A DNA stretch of 64,000 nt from JAWLHA01 sp041690535 (GCA_041690535.1 JAWLHA010000017.1:6429-70428), one strand, 5' to 3'; numbered from the stretch's first letter, positions 1-8,846 are shown. The notes: generated by a model from the letters alone, not told the origin. Numbers and translations: made by a program.

Positions 1-73
1 GAACGCCAGCGGCCTTGCAGGGCGGGAGCCGAGCGGCTTCGCTTATCTGAACCAAGATGGCCCAAGGAGCGAG

Positions 74-607
74 ATGATGCGCATCGCAGAGGTTCTCGTT
101 GTCGCCGCTCTGGCGGCCGCGGCGCTGCCCGCGGCAGCGCAGGAGCGCCACTACGTGAATATGCGACTGGTGCTGCCGGAGATCAAAGACGCCAGTGGCG
201 GGCGTGCCCTGGCCCTCGCCTACGGCACCGCGCGACCGGATCTGGGCCGGCACTTCTTTCTCGAGGGGGAATTCACCGCCACCGCCACCGAAGCGGAAAA
301 GGACGAAAGCCCCCCGGGACAGACCCTGGGCATCGCCTACTTCACCCTCGGCGGTTACGGTGTACTGACCCGCCGTTTGGACGGCGGCACGGAGCTCAAG
401 GGCAAGTTGGGGGTGCACTATCAGGACTTCGAGCGCCAGGCGTTCGTGGGGGAGCACGTGGTCGCCACCACCGACTGGGACTTCGGCATCAGCGCCGGGG
501 CCGGGCTCACCCATCCTGTTCGGGACCGGATCGAGCTGATGGCCGAATATACCCTGTTCGGCAGCGACTTCCGATTCTTCTCCCTTGGGGCGCAATACCG
601 CTACTGA
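74..607 (+). CDS. Predicted outer-membrane beta-barrel protein
   Basis: A 177-residue protein starts with a classic Sec signal peptide (hydrophobic stretch, likely cut after Ala-Ala-Ala-Gln near residue 23). The rest alternates polar and apolar residues in short strands separated by charged turns and ends in an aromatic Tyr, as outer-membrane barrels do for BAM recognition. The length fits an 8-stranded barrel of the OmpA/OmpX/PagL size class. The start was chosen because AAGGAG lies 6 bases upstream; a second ATG follows immediately. The role is unknown. It is followed by a short family B element, not by an operon partner. Confidence 0.7.
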   Translation: MMRIAEVLVVAALAAAALPAAAQERHYVNMRLVLPEIKDASGGRALALAYGTARPDLGRHFFLEGEFTATATEAEKDESPPGQTLGIAYFTLGGYGVLTRRLDGGTELKGKLGVHYQDFERQAFVGEHVVATTDWDFGISAGAGLTHPVRDRIELMAEYTLFGSDFRFFSLGAQYRY

Positions 608-621
608 GCCCCCGGGGTGCC

Positions 622-670
622 AGGGTAAACGCGTACTTACCCAAGAGCGATGTAAGCATGCGTTCACCCT
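622..670. mobile_element. Family B miniature element, minimal 49-bp copy
   Basis: The left end AGGGTAAACGCGTACTTAC and the right end GCATGCGTTCACCCT are the inverted ends of family B, joined with almost no interior (only a short piece containing CCAAGAGCGATGTAAG). This is an internally deleted copy between two unrelated genes. No convincing target duplication remains. Confidence 0.75.
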
Positions 671-703
671 GGTCGGCGTGGGTGCACATTCGCGGAGCAC
701 GGG

Positions 704-1894
704 ATGGAAAGCTACGATGCGGTGGTGGTGGGCGGCGGGATCAGCGGACTGAGTATGGCCCACTACTGCGCCGGACTTGGCCTGCGCACCGTGGTGCTGG
801 AGGCAAATCCGCGCGCGGGCGGCACCTTTCATTCGCACCACTGGCCCGGCATGGACGATTTCTGGGTCGAGCTGGGCTGCCACACCTGTTACAACTCTTA
901 CGGTCACCTCATCGACATCCTGGATCAGGTTGGAGTGCGCGGGGAGATGGTGGCCCGGCGCAGGATGCCCTTTCGCATGCTGGTCAATGGAGGCGTCCAC
1001 TCCATCCCCAGCCAGCTACACTGGCCCGAACTGCTGCGCTCGGCCCCTCGGGCGCTGTTCGAGCGCAAGGGGCACCGGAGCGTGGCGGAGTATTACGGCC
1101 GCATTGTGGGGCGGCGCAACTTCGCCGAGGTGATCGGCCCGGCCTTCAATGCGGTCGCCTGCCAGGAGGCAGCGGGGCTGCCCGCCAGCCTCCTGTTCCG
1201 GCCCAAGCCCCGTCGCCATGGGGTCATGCGCAGCTTCACCTTTCACCGGGGGCTCCAGACGGTGACCGATGCCCTCGTCTCCCGCGCCGGGTTCGAGTTC
1301 CGGGGCAACACCCCCGTGCAAGCAGTGACTCAGTTTCAGCCCGGTTACCTGGTCGAGATCCGCGATGGGCTGCGGCTTCGGTCCGAGTTCCTGATCCTGG
1401 CCACGCCCGTCGGGGTCAGCGCCGAGTTGCTGCGCAGCGAGTTCCCGACGCTCTCCCACGAACTGATGCGGATCGGCCAGCGGCAGGTGGAGTCCCTGGC
1501 CGTCGCGGTGCCCGCGGACAGTGTTCGACTGAAACCGCTGGCCGGACTCATTCCCCGGGACGATGCGCTGCTCTCGGTGGTCTCCCGCGATACGCTCCCC
1601 CACCCGACACTGCGCGGGTTTGCCTTGCACTTCCGCCCGGGGCGCCTGGACAGCCGCGAAAAGTTGGCCCGGGCCACCGCGCTTCTGGGGACGGGCGAAC
1701 CGGCCGGGGTGGTGGAGAAGATCAACACCGTTCCCGCCCCCCCTCCGAACCACGAGGAGGTGATCGCGAACATCGACGCCCAGCTCGCCGGCCACCGCCT
1801 GTTCATGACCGGCAATTACTTCAAGGGGCTCTCCATCGAGGACTGCGTCGAACGCTCGGCCCTGGAATTCGAGCGGCTTTCAGCCATGGTTTAG
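704..1894 (+). CDS. FAD-dependent oxidoreductase, protoporphyrinogen-oxidase-like
   Basis: The 396-residue protein opens with the FAD-binding Rossmann motif VVVGGGISGL (residues 8-17) followed by an acidic residue after strand 2 (VVLEAN) and the RAGG motif. The C-terminus contains TGNYFKGLSIEDC, resembling the flavin-contacting end of HemY-type protoporphyrinogen/coproporphyrinogen oxidases and other amine-oxidase-fold flavoproteins. No membrane segment or signal is seen, so it should be cytoplasmic. Substrate cannot be assigned: it could act on a porphyrin, carotenoid or amine. It begins 33 bases after a family B element and is followed closely by a small gene on the same strand. Confidence 0.7.
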   Translation: MESYDAVVVGGGISGLSMAHYCAGLGLRTVVLEANPRAGGTFHSHHWPGMDDFWVELGCHTCYNSYGHLIDILDQVGVRGEMVARRRMPFRMLVNGGVHSIPSQLHWPELLRSAPRALFERKGHRSVAEYYGRIVGRRNFAEVIGPAFNAVACQEAAGLPASLLFRPKPRRHGVMRSFTFHRGLQTVTDALVSRAGFEFRGNTPVQAVTQFQPGYLVEIRDGLRLRSEFLILATPVGVSAELLRSEFPTLSHELMRIGQRQVESLAVAVPADSVRLKPLAGLIPRDDALLSVVSRDTLPHPTLRGFALHFRPGRLDSREKLARATALLGTGEPAGVVEKINTVPAPPPNHEEVIANIDAQLAGHRLFMTGNYFKGLSIEDCVERSALEFERLSAMV

Positions 1895-1919
1895 GCAGAA
1901 GGTCATGGGGAGATGAACC

Positions 1920-2183
1920 ATGGATGCGCCGCTGCAGATCCGGGTCGAGTGCCATGCAGGCTATCGCGGCGCCGAGACCCCGCGCCGATTTCAGCTGGGC
2001 GAACGCACCATCGAAGTGGAAGAGGTGGTCGACCGTTGGCTCGCCCCCGACCACCGTTACTTCAAGGTCCTCGGCGACGACGGCGGCGTCTACATCCTGC
2101 GCCACGATGAACCGACCGACCGGTGGGAGCTCACTCTGTTCAGCAGCCGGGATCGCGACGATACCCGTCTTTCATCCACTTGA
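1920..2183 (+). CDS. Small conserved protein, DUF6504-like
   Basis: This 87-residue protein has the pattern EC-AGYRG-ETPRRFQLG then VVDRWL-PDHRYFKV and YILRHDE-T-WEL, which I associate with a family of small uncharacterised beta-rich proteins (DUF6504). No signal peptide, cysteines for metal binding or membrane segment stand out. It lies 25 bases downstream of the FAD oxidoreductase gene and is probably co-transcribed with it. Function is unknown. Confidence 0.6.
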   Translation: MDAPLQIRVECHAGYRGAETPRRFQLGERTIEVEEVVDRWLAPDHRYFKVLGDDGGVYILRHDEPTDRWELTLFSSRDRDDTRLSST

Positions 2184-2190
2184 GTTCTCA

Positions 2191-2223
2191 CCGCCCCGGG
2201 CCGTAGCGCACCACCCGGGGCGG
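2191..2223. terminator. GC-rich hairpin between convergent genes
   Basis: A perfect 10-bp inverted repeat CCGCCCCGGG / CCCGGGGCGG with a 13-base loop lies between two convergent genes. No T-tract follows on either strand, so its role in termination is inferred from position only. Confidence 0.45.
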
Positions 2224-2231
2224 CGGACCCG

Positions 2232-2606
2232 TCACAACGGTCTCATTTCATTGTGATGGACGACGCCGTAGGCGTAGCGCGCCACCCCGCCGGCGATGTC
2301 CTCGCACTCATCCATGCTCTCGGGCGGCGCTTCCTTGACCCGCTGCATCGCCCCCTCCACCGGGCCGCCAAGGACGTTCTCCACGTCGGCGACACTGATG
2401 TCCAGGATGTTGGCGATCTCTTCGGGATTTTTGTGATCATCCTCCTGCAACACGACGATATAGGACGACTCCATCAGGTGCGGGAGCCAACTGGCGCGGT
2501 GCCGTTCCACCAGGCTCCGTGGCCCGCCGCAGGCGTCGAGGGCTGTCAGGAACACCTGCATCACACGCTCGTCCTTGGTGCTCGCTTTGGATTGCGGATG
2601 CGGCAT
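2232..2606 (-). CDS. Hypothetical protein with a helix-turn-helix-like core
   Basis: The 124-residue reading begins at the ATG preceded by GGGGAGG at good spacing; longer upstream reading would run into a repeat element. The middle segment (PEEIANILDISVADVENVLGG) has the look of a short helix-turn-helix of the kind found in sigma-like or YlxM-like proteins, with an acidic C-terminal part. No catalytic motif, signal peptide or membrane segment is visible. It is monocistronic, convergent with the gene before it. Function unknown; a regulatory role is only a guess. Confidence 0.55.
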   Translation of the reverse strand: MPHPQSKASTKDERVMQVFLTALDACGGPRSLVERHRASWLPHLMESSYIVVLQEDDHKNPEEIANILDISVADVENVLGGPVEGAMQRVKEAPPESMDECEDIAGGVARYAYGVVHHNEMRPL

Positions 2607-2658
2607 GGAACACCTCCCCGGCATTGCCTGCAACGACGAATCCATCGTTAACCAAAGT

Positions 2659-2850
2659 CTAGAGCACCGAACAGAGAGATCCGATCCGCCAAATCCGAAG
2701 TACGTAGGGTGGATAAGCGCAGCGCATCCACCATTCACGACGGGGACTTGGTGGATGCGCTGCGCTTATCCACCCTGCGCCGTTCCCCGCCCCTTGCGGG
2801 GCAATCTGACTGCGATCGGCGATTTTCCGTTTGTCCGTTCGCTGCTCTAG
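2659..2850. mobile_element. Family A miniature element (CTAG-ended, 192 bp)
   Basis: It starts with CTAGAGCACCGAACAG and ends with a slightly diverged inverted copy finishing in GCTCTAG. Inside are two inverted arms, GGATAAGCGCAGCGCATCC and its complement, that would fold into a long hairpin. No coding capacity. Other full copies are at 15905-16089, 27654-27839 and 38916-39106. Confidence 0.8.
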
Positions 2851-2889
2851 CCCCCTTCGTGCCAAACAGGCACGGCCGGTGGCGCCCCC

Positions 2890-3315
2890 TCAGGCCAGCC
2901 GGGCGTCCAGGGTGATCTCCGTCCCCTTCAGGGCCTGCGACACAGGGCACCCGCTCTTGGCCACCTCCGCCACCCGCAGCAGGGTCTCATGGGAAATGCT
3001 GGGGATCTGCACCTCCGCCAACAGTTCGATGCAGGTGATCCGAAAGCCATCATCCACCTTGTCGACATGGACCCTGGCGCGGGTCTCCACCCGCTCCATT
3101 TTGTAGCCCGCCTTCTCCAGCTCCAAGGACAGCGCCATGGAAAAACATCCTGCCAACGCAGCCCCCACGAGTTCATCGGGGTTGCTCCCCGGCTCCTCGG
3201 CAAAGCGGGTGGCGAACGAATAGGCAGCATCCATTGCGCCGCTGCCAAGACGCATGCGGCCATGGCCATCGAGAAGGCTGCCCTCCCACACCGCCGACGC
3301 ATTGCGCACAGGCAT
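2890..3315 (-). CDS. osmC: OsmC/Ohr family peroxiredoxin
   Basis: The 141-residue protein has the two family cysteines in the expected contexts: LAGCFSMALS in the central helix and KSGCPVSQAL near the C-terminus. Together they form the thiol-dependent peroxidase site of OsmC/Ohr proteins, which reduce organic hydroperoxides in the cytoplasm. Start chosen at the ATG with AAGGAGG 8 bases upstream. The SxNPDELVGAALAGC stretch is the usual OsmC signature. It is transcribed alone, flanked by a family A element and a fragment of a family B element. OsmC versus Ohr subgroup is not certain. Confidence 0.85.
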   Translation of the reverse strand: MPVRNASAVWEGSLLDGHGRMRLGSGAMDAAYSFATRFAEEPGSNPDELVGAALAGCFSMALSLELEKAGYKMERVETRARVHVDKVDDGFRITCIELLAEVQIPSISHETLLRVAEVAKSGCPVSQALKGTEITLDARLA

Positions 3316-3451
3316 ACTCCACCTCCTTGCGGATCCATTTGCTCCTAAGGATAGGAGAGCAACCGCGTTCCGGACCCCTCCCGGCGCCAGCCAGCCCCAT
3401 CCACCCCGGGGCAGAGGGGTAGATGGAGAGTCCTGACCGCATCGCGTCTGC

Positions 3452-3519
3452 CCCATGGATGGGTGCAAGGACGTTCTTATGCCCGAAGCGGCTGCGGCCG
3501 CCGAGCCGTACAGGGATGC
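3452..3519. repeat. Interior fragment of a family B element
   Basis: The stretch CATGGATGGGTGCAAGGAC followed by TTATGCCCGAAGCGGCTGC and ending near CGTACAGGGA matches, as a reverse complement, the interior of the 21355-21619 copy. Terminal repeats are absent, so this is a relic. Confidence 0.6.
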
Positions 3520-3648
3520 GCTCACCGCACTCCTGCCAGCGCCCTGGCACGACCGCACGCGCGCGTTCCGCTCCGGACCGTGGTTCCGACAGCGGCGTCT
3601 ATACTTGTCCGTGCCCTCAGCAGCTCACCCAGGAACGGAGAGACGCCA

Positions 3649-4194
3649 ATGCGATCAGCCCTGCTCGTTTGGTTGGTGGTGGTGGTTACGGGATGTCAGA
3701 GTGCGCCACCGAGGGACCCGGAGTCTTTTGCCGCGCACACCATCGGGCAAGGGGGCAGTCTGATCCTCCTCGGACCCCTGACCGTCCCCGCGTATCAATC
3801 CAGCATCTACTTCCAGGGGGGGCGTGCGGTCGACTACATCGAGGTCAACCAACATTATCCCCACTGCCGGCTGGAGCTCTGGACCGTGGACGACCACCCA
3901 CAGATCGTGAACCCGGATCGCTTCGCCATCCATGATGTGGCACGCAATCTCGAGTTTGCGCACATGGCGCTCCCCGCCTCGCAACCCCTTGCCGCGCTGG
4001 AGATGCCCGCACTCTACAGCGGGATGCCGCTGCGTGAGGTGCGAGCCGTGTCACTCTACCTGGATTCTCGACAGCAAAGAGACGTCTACCGTCTCACCTG
4101 CCGCCATTGGGTGGAGGTCCGGGAGGCGCGCGACCTCACCGTGAGAGATGTCCGTCGGATCCTGGCGGGCGTCTTTACGCTTCAGCTGCGATGA
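3649..4194 (+). CDS. Predicted lipoprotein of unknown function
   Basis: The 181-residue protein begins with a hydrophobic segment ending in the lipobox VVTGC (Cys16), so it should be lipid-anchored in the periplasm. The mature part contains HYPHCRLELWT and RLTCRHW, a pair of Cys each preceded by a short basic or aromatic run, suggesting a disulfide. The start was chosen so that the lipoprotein signal is at the N-terminus; upstream reading gives no sensible extension. GGAACGGAG upstream is a weak ribosome site. Its last 20 bases overlap the convergent histidine-kinase gene. Function unknown. Confidence 0.65.
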   Translation: MRSALLVWLVVVVTGCQSAPPRDPESFAAHTIGQGGSLILLGPLTVPAYQSSIYFQGGRAVDYIEVNQHYPHCRLELWTVDDHPQIVNPDRFAIHDVARNLEFAHMALPASQPLAALEMPALYSGMPLREVRAVSLYLDSRQQRDVYRLTCRHWVEVREARDLTVRDVRRILAGVFTLQLR

Positions 4195-5989
4195 GCTCGT
4201 CACTGGCGATCGGCAACCGCACCTTGAAGACGGTCCCCCGACCGGGTTCACTCTCCACCTCGATGCTGCCGCCGTGCTTGGAGACGATGCCATAGGCAAT
4301 CGACAGCCCGAGCCCGGTCCCCTTGCCCACCGGCTTGGTGGTGAAGAACGGCTCGAAGATGCGGTTAAGCTTTTCGGGGGGAATCCCCGGACCGGTGTCC
4401 TCGACCTCCACGGTCACCGTCTGCCCGTCGGCATAGGTGCGCAGGGTGATGGTGCCGTGCTCTTCAAGGGCCTGGGCCGCATTGACCAGCAGGTTCATGA
4501 AGACCTGATTCAACTGCTGCGGCAGGCAGCGGATCTCCGGAATCTCCCCGTACTCCTTCACCACCTGGGCCTTGTACTTGAGCTCGTTGTAGACCAGGTT
4601 CAAGGTGCTATCGAGCCCCTTGTGCAGATCGACACACTGCCACTCCGCCTCGTCCACGTGGGAAAACTCCTTCAGGTCCTGGACGATGTGCTGGACCCGG
4701 TTCACCCCCTCCTGGGACTCCTCCAGCAGGGTGGTCATGTCCTCCTTCAGGAAGGCGAAATCGATGGCCTGTTTCGTCTGCTCGATGGCCGAAACAGCCG
4801 CGCCGCCGAGTTCGCTCTGGTGCTGCTCGTACAGCGCGATGAGCTGGAGCAGGTCGGAGATGTAATCGGTGAGGGTGTTGAGGTTTGATTTGACGTAGCC
4901 GACCGGATTGTTGATCTCGTGCGCGACGCCGGCGGCCAGCTGGCCGATGGACGCCATCTTCTCCGACTGCAAGAGCTGCGTCTGCGCCTCCTCCAGTTTC
5001 CGAATGAGGAGTCGCTGCTCCTCCTTCTCCTTCTCCAGGTTGCGATTGGCCTGCAACAATTCGGCCGTGCGCTCGGCCACCTCCTGCTCCAGGCGATCCC
5101 GTGCGTCCTCCAGGACACGCTCGGCCAGCTTGCGCGCGGTGATGTCCACACAGGAGCCCACATAACCCACGAACTTCTGCTGCAGGTAGCGCGGGACCGC
5201 CGTCTCGAGAAACCAGCAATCCTGCCCATCCTTGCGGCGCAGGCGAAACTCTACCGTGTAGTGGTCCTCGCCCCGGGCGCTCTCACAGGCATCGAGGTAG
5301 CCTTGCCGATCATCGGGGTGCATACAGCTCAGCCAGCCACGCCCTTCCAGCGCCTGCAGGGCGTGTCCCGTGAAATCCAGCCAGGGTCTGTTGAAGAAGC
5401 TGCGCCGTCCGTCCGGCCCCGACATCCAGATAAGCACCGGGACGCTGTCCGCCAGCACCCGAAAGCGCAGTTCGCTCTCGCGCAGCGCTCCGAGCAGCTT
5501 GCGCTCGGCGGCCTCCAGATCGGCGGCGCGGCGGCGGCTCTCATCGAGATCCGCCGCCGGTGCCCCGAAACGCGGCCGGCTGTGCTGCGCCCCCACCAGG
5601 AAGCGACCCATCTCCTTGTCGGAGCCGAGAATGTGATCCACCAGCCACTTGATCAGGAAATCCAGCAAGGGCTCGCTCAGTCCGGTCGAACTGCCCCGCA
5701 GCTGCCCACTGAACTCTTTCACCCGCTGGATGAAGTCATCGTGCTCGCTTTTGTGCTTACGGTAGTGCAGCGGATTCTGGCCGCTGGACAACATCAGATT
5801 TTCTTCGGTGGAGAAGTGATAGCGGGTGTAGTCCAGCAATTCACCCAAGATCTTTCGGAGCGCCGCTTCGTCGTGGCCCGTGGAGACCGCCTGGTCGAGG
5901 CGATTGACCAGATCCACCAGCACCTTGTGCTGCTCGTCCACCTGGGCGATCCCGACGCTGTACGAGTCATCCCATTTGAAGATCACCAT
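4175..5989 (-). CDS. Hemerythrin-PAS sensor histidine kinase
   Basis: This 604-residue protein has three parts. Residues 1-135 are a bacteriohemerythrin domain with a full set of iron ligand motifs: HKVLVDL, HFSTEE, HYRKHKSEH and HILGSD. Residues about 165-290 are a PAS domain ending in the PAC-like YVGSCVDIT. A coiled coil leads to the H-box AAGVAHEINNP with phospho-acceptor His357, then an ATPase domain with NLLVNAAQAL, DTGPGIP and GTGLGLS. It has no membrane segment, so it is a soluble kinase that probably senses oxygen or redox state through the diiron site. No partner regulator is adjacent. Domain calls are firm; the signal is inferred. Confidence 0.9.
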   Translation of the reverse strand: MVIFKWDDSYSVGIAQVDEQHKVLVDLVNRLDQAVSTGHDEAALRKILGELLDYTRYHFSTEENLMLSSGQNPLHYRKHKSEHDDFIQRVKEFSGQLRGSSTGLSEPLLDFLIKWLVDHILGSDKEMGRFLVGAQHSRPRFGAPAADLDESRRRAADLEAAERKLLGALRESELRFRVLADSVPVLIWMSGPDGRRSFFNRPWLDFTGHALQALEGRGWLSCMHPDDRQGYLDACESARGEDHYTVEFRLRRKDGQDCWFLETAVPRYLQQKFVGYVGSCVDITARKLAERVLEDARDRLEQEVAERTAELLQANRNLEKEKEEQRLLIRKLEEAQTQLLQSEKMASIGQLAAGVAHEINNPVGYVKSNLNTLTDYISDLLQLIALYEQHQSELGGAAVSAIEQTKQAIDFAFLKEDMTTLLEESQEGVNRVQHIVQDLKEFSHVDEAEWQCVDLHKGLDSTLNLVYNELKYKAQVVKEYGEIPEIRCLPQQLNQVFMNLLVNAAQALEEHGTITLRTYADGQTVTVEVEDTGPGIPPEKLNRIFEPFFTTKPVGKGTGLGLSIAYGIVSKHGGSIEVESEPGRGTVFKVRLPIASDELIAAEA

Positions 5990-6124
5990 AGAACTGCGCT
6001 CCTGCCGACACCCTGCGGGGCCATTGCACGGCTTACACCGGCATTGTAAGGCCCCGGCCGGCGCCGGAACAGCCCAGAGCGGCGGGGGCGCCCCGCCGTT
6101 TCGACCCGCGAAGCGGGCAGGCGC

Positions 6125-7294
6125 TCATGAGGTGAGCAGCCGCATGTGGCGAAAATTCAGGGTCAGGGTATTCCCGGAAAAGAGGGTGTGACCCAGGACC
6201 CCACCCAGGCGGAAGCCGAAACGGTACTCCAGGGGGAAGTGCATCAGGCCCAGTGCGGTGGCGGTGCGCCGCAGCGCCCCCACGCCAATGGACAAGGGAG
6301 GCAAGGTCGTCACGGGCACTTGCCCTCCCCCGCTCTCCGCCGACTGAGAAACGGTCGTCCCCGTCACGGTGCCCACCGCCTGGGCAGTGGCGGGAGCCAG
6401 GGCAAGGTCCGCCCCGCTCAGCCCGGTGTCCAGCAGCTGCAGCACGGAGAGGCGCTCGCCCACCCGGGTCCGGGTGACGGGCAGGAAACTGGCCGCCAGG
6501 TAAAACGGCACCCCCTCCCGAAGCTCCTCGGTATCGCCGCGCTCCAGTACCAACGCGCCGGCGGCGAAATCGAAGGAGGAGGTGAAGTTGGACAGCAACC
6601 CGGTGCCGACGATCCCCTCCACGGGCACCTCGCCATACAGCCGAAAATGCCGAGTCAGAGGCTGGACCTGAGCCGGCAGATCCCGAAGCGTGATCCCCCC
6701 CAGGGCCAGTTCGTCCAGCGGTGCATACCGCACCGCGCCCTGGCTGCCGCCGGCAAATACTGCCGATTCGGCCGCTCGGCCGACCTGAACGCCGACCCGT
6801 CTGGCAAACGCGGCATCCAACACCGTCTCCTGCGCGGCGGTATCGATGAGCACGTGTGCCTCCCTGCCGTTCACCCTCACCCGGGCCAGGGGCATCGAGT
6901 CCGCCGCGAAGGGCAAGCGGACGGGGCGGCCATCCCACTCGATGGCGTAGGGTCGGCGCCGCGCCAGACCGCGCAGAAGGGCGGCGAAAGAACGCCGCCC
7001 CAGCACTGCGAAGAAACGTGCGGCCTGATCATAATCGCCACTGCGCAAATAGAGATCGGCCAACAGCCTGGCCGTCGCCTCCTCCGGTGCGGCTCGATAG
7101 GCGATGGTCAGATCGCTGCCCGCATCGGCCAGACGATTGTCCAGCAGGGCGATGTGTCCAAGGCGGCGATGGGCAAGTGGGCGCCAGTGAGCGTGCGAGA
7201 GCAGCGCCTGGTAGTGCGGTTGGGCATCGGCGAACCAGCCGCTCATGAAAAGCGACTCGGCCTGTTGAAACTCTCTTGCACCTGCGATGTCCAT
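6125..7294 (-). CDS. TPR-aspartic protease-like fusion protein
   Basis: The 389-residue protein starts at an ATG with GAGGTG 6-7 bases upstream. The first ~120 residues form TPR-like helices (QAESLFMSGWFADAQPHYQALL, LAHRRLGHIAL). From ~140 onward comes a retropepsin-like lobe with ARVRVNGREAHVLIDTAAQ, where the catalytic motif is DTA; a second lobe around 285 has VLQLLDTGLSG. Two D-T-(A/G) lobes in one chain mimic pepsin-type architecture, unusual in bacteria. No signal peptide is seen. The gene lies divergent from another, secreted aspartic-protease-like gene. Activity is not proven; the second Asp could be structural. Confidence 0.65.
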   Translation of the reverse strand: MDIAGAREFQQAESLFMSGWFADAQPHYQALLSHAHWRPLAHRRLGHIALLDNRLADAGSDLTIAYRAAPEEATARLLADLYLRSGDYDQAARFFAVLGRRSFAALLRGLARRRPYAIEWDGRPVRLPFAADSMPLARVRVNGREAHVLIDTAAQETVLDAAFARRVGVQVGRAAESAVFAGGSQGAVRYAPLDELALGGITLRDLPAQVQPLTRHFRLYGEVPVEGIVGTGLLSNFTSSFDFAAGALVLERGDTEELREGVPFYLAASFLPVTRTRVGERLSVLQLLDTGLSGADLALAPATAQAVGTVTGTTVSQSAESGGGQVPVTTLPPLSIGVGALRRTATALGLMHFPLEYRFGFRLGGVLGHTLFSGNTLTLNFRHMRLLTS

Positions 7295-7680
7295 GGCTTG
7301 CACCTCGAGCCTGGAGCGTGGGCATCTCGATACCCCGCCCGCCAAAGGGAGGCTACTGCTGCCTGCGGATAGTCACGTGCCGAGTCGGTCAAAGGACAGG
7401 AGATGGTTCCCCTGCCCCTTGAATCAAGCTTAGAAGGTATTCGCCTGTGAAAGCATGGGGTCCAACGCTGCACTGCCAGAGCGACTTTCATCGCTCAAGT
7501 TTTCCCAGGGGCGTGCCGATTCGCAGCGGGCGATAACAGTCGTTCGCTTGCATCTTCCTGCTGGCGCCCCGGTGTCCCGGCAGATGCGGATGCATAAGCG
7601 GATTTTTTCTAAAAACACCTTTTTTATCGCTGTTTCTTATCTGTTGCGTTTCCGATCTTTGGCTCATAAAGTGCGGACCC
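7295..7680. other. Divergent intergenic region, AT-rich on the right
   Basis: These 386 bases separate two divergently transcribed aspartic-protease-like genes. The last ~80 bases are A/T-rich (runs such as TTTTTTCTAAAAAC and TTTTTTATC) and probably hold the promoter for the rightward gene. I see no coding region or repeat, and no distinct -35/-10 pair that I would stand behind. Confidence 0.4.
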
Positions 7681-8250
7681 ATGAACAGATCATTTGCACT
7701 CTTCGCGGCTGCAACACTCCTCTGGGGCAACGCGATTGCCATGGACGAGGAGCACTTCGACACCACCGTCTCCATGCGCGAGAAAGGGGCCGACACCTTT
7801 TACGTCAACGGCCACATCGAGGGGCTTGGCGATGTCGACATGATGGTCGATACCGGTTCCGGTTATCTCGCCATCAACGAGCAGAGCCTTGCCATTCTCA
7901 GCAAGACGTCCAAGGTGGAGTATGTGCGTGACCTGCGCTGCATTCTTGCGGACGGGCGGCGTACGATCGCACCGGTGTACCGTCTGAAGAGCATCAATAT
8001 CGGCGGGGAGTGCCGCATCGATAACGTCGAGGCGGCGGTCCTTCCGGGCAATACCCGTTTCATTCTCGGGCTCAGCGCGCTGAACAGGGTCTCGCCCTTC
8101 ATCTTTTCCGTTGAGCCCCCGCGGCTGGTGCTGAGCAATTGCGCGGTTCCGGAATCCCCAGCCCCCCGGACGGTCATGCCCGGGGCCTCCCGCGCACCCC
8201 GGGCCCTCGCCGAGGTGGCACGGGACGCCTTGGCCACCCCGGCTCAGTAG
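7681..8250 (+). CDS. Secreted retropepsin-like aspartic protease
   Basis: A 189-residue protein with a Sec signal peptide (cut near NAIA-MDEE, residue 20). The mature part has YVNGHIEGLGDVDMMVDTGSGYLAIN, the single-lobe retropepsin signature D-T-G-S (catalytic Asp near 59), followed by LKSINIGGECRIDNVEAAVLPG and a FILGLSALNR segment that matches the second family motif (hydrophobic-LG-L-xLN). Such enzymes act as homodimers, here in the periplasm. The Pro/Ala-rich tail (from ~155) is likely disordered. The stop codon overlaps the convergent EF-hand gene by 7 bases. Confidence 0.7.
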   Translation: MNRSFALFAAATLLWGNAIAMDEEHFDTTVSMREKGADTFYVNGHIEGLGDVDMMVDTGSGYLAINEQSLAILSKTSKVEYVRDLRCILADGRRTIAPVYRLKSINIGGECRIDNVEAAVLPGNTRFILGLSALNRVSPFIFSVEPPRLVLSNCAVPESPAPRTVMPGASRAPRALAEVARDALATPAQ

Positions 8251-8591
8251 CCCGCGCCGGGGGCCCCTTCGGGTTCACCCATGGGAGGTTGTCCCATTGG
8301 CGCCTCCTCCATGGGCATGCCTCCCTCCTGCTGCTGCATTTCGAATGCCGCAAATTCCGAACTGTCGATCACCCCATCACTGTTGGCGTCGACGTCACTC
8401 CAGTTCTGCACCAACTCGTCGCTCGCCATTGCCTCTTCCTGGCTGATGTATCCACTGTTGTCGGCATCGAGCGCAGTGAATCCCGGACTGCTCGTCATGC
8501 CCGATTCGCCCATACCCATCTCACCTGCGGCAAAGACCAGAGCACTCCAGCACACCGCCCCCACCGCCACTGCCAGTACCTTCTTGTTCAT
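8244..8591 (-). CDS. Secreted EF-hand calcium-binding protein
   Basis: The 115-residue protein has a signal peptide (likely cut after VFA). Two EF-hand loops follow: DADNSGYISQEE and DANSDGVIDSSE, both with the canonical D-x-(D/N)-x-(S/D)-G-x-I-x3-E ligand pattern, so both should bind calcium. The tail is rich in Met, Pro and Gly (GGMPMEEAPMGQPPMGEPEG) and probably unstructured. It would work in the periplasm or at the surface as a calcium buffer or sensor. Start picked for the signal peptide; GGAGACGGCGA upstream serves as a weak ribosome site. It converges on the secreted protease gene. Confidence 0.75.
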   Translation of the reverse strand: MNKKVLAVAVGAVCWSALVFAAGEMGMGESGMTSSPGFTALDADNSGYISQEEAMASDELVQNWSDVDANSDGVIDSSEFAAFEMQQQEGGMPMEEAPMGQPPMGEPEGAPGAGY

Positions 8592-8846
8592 TCGCCGTCT
8601 CCATTCGCCGGTTTGATCATCGAGTAACTGCTTGAACCCTGCCCGTAGGCGCGAGTCTAAAAGTAGATGGTGATGGACGGCCCGTCGTGCGAGTACAGCC
8701 ATTCTTAGGGTTTCCCCTTTGGAGTCGGGTCCGCCCCCCCACCATCGGGTCGGGGTCTCTCCCCCACCGTACCTGGAAAGTTCGGACGCGACGATGCTCG
8801 AGTGGTCCTTGCTATCCTTCCAAATGGGCAACCCGGCCGCGACCGA

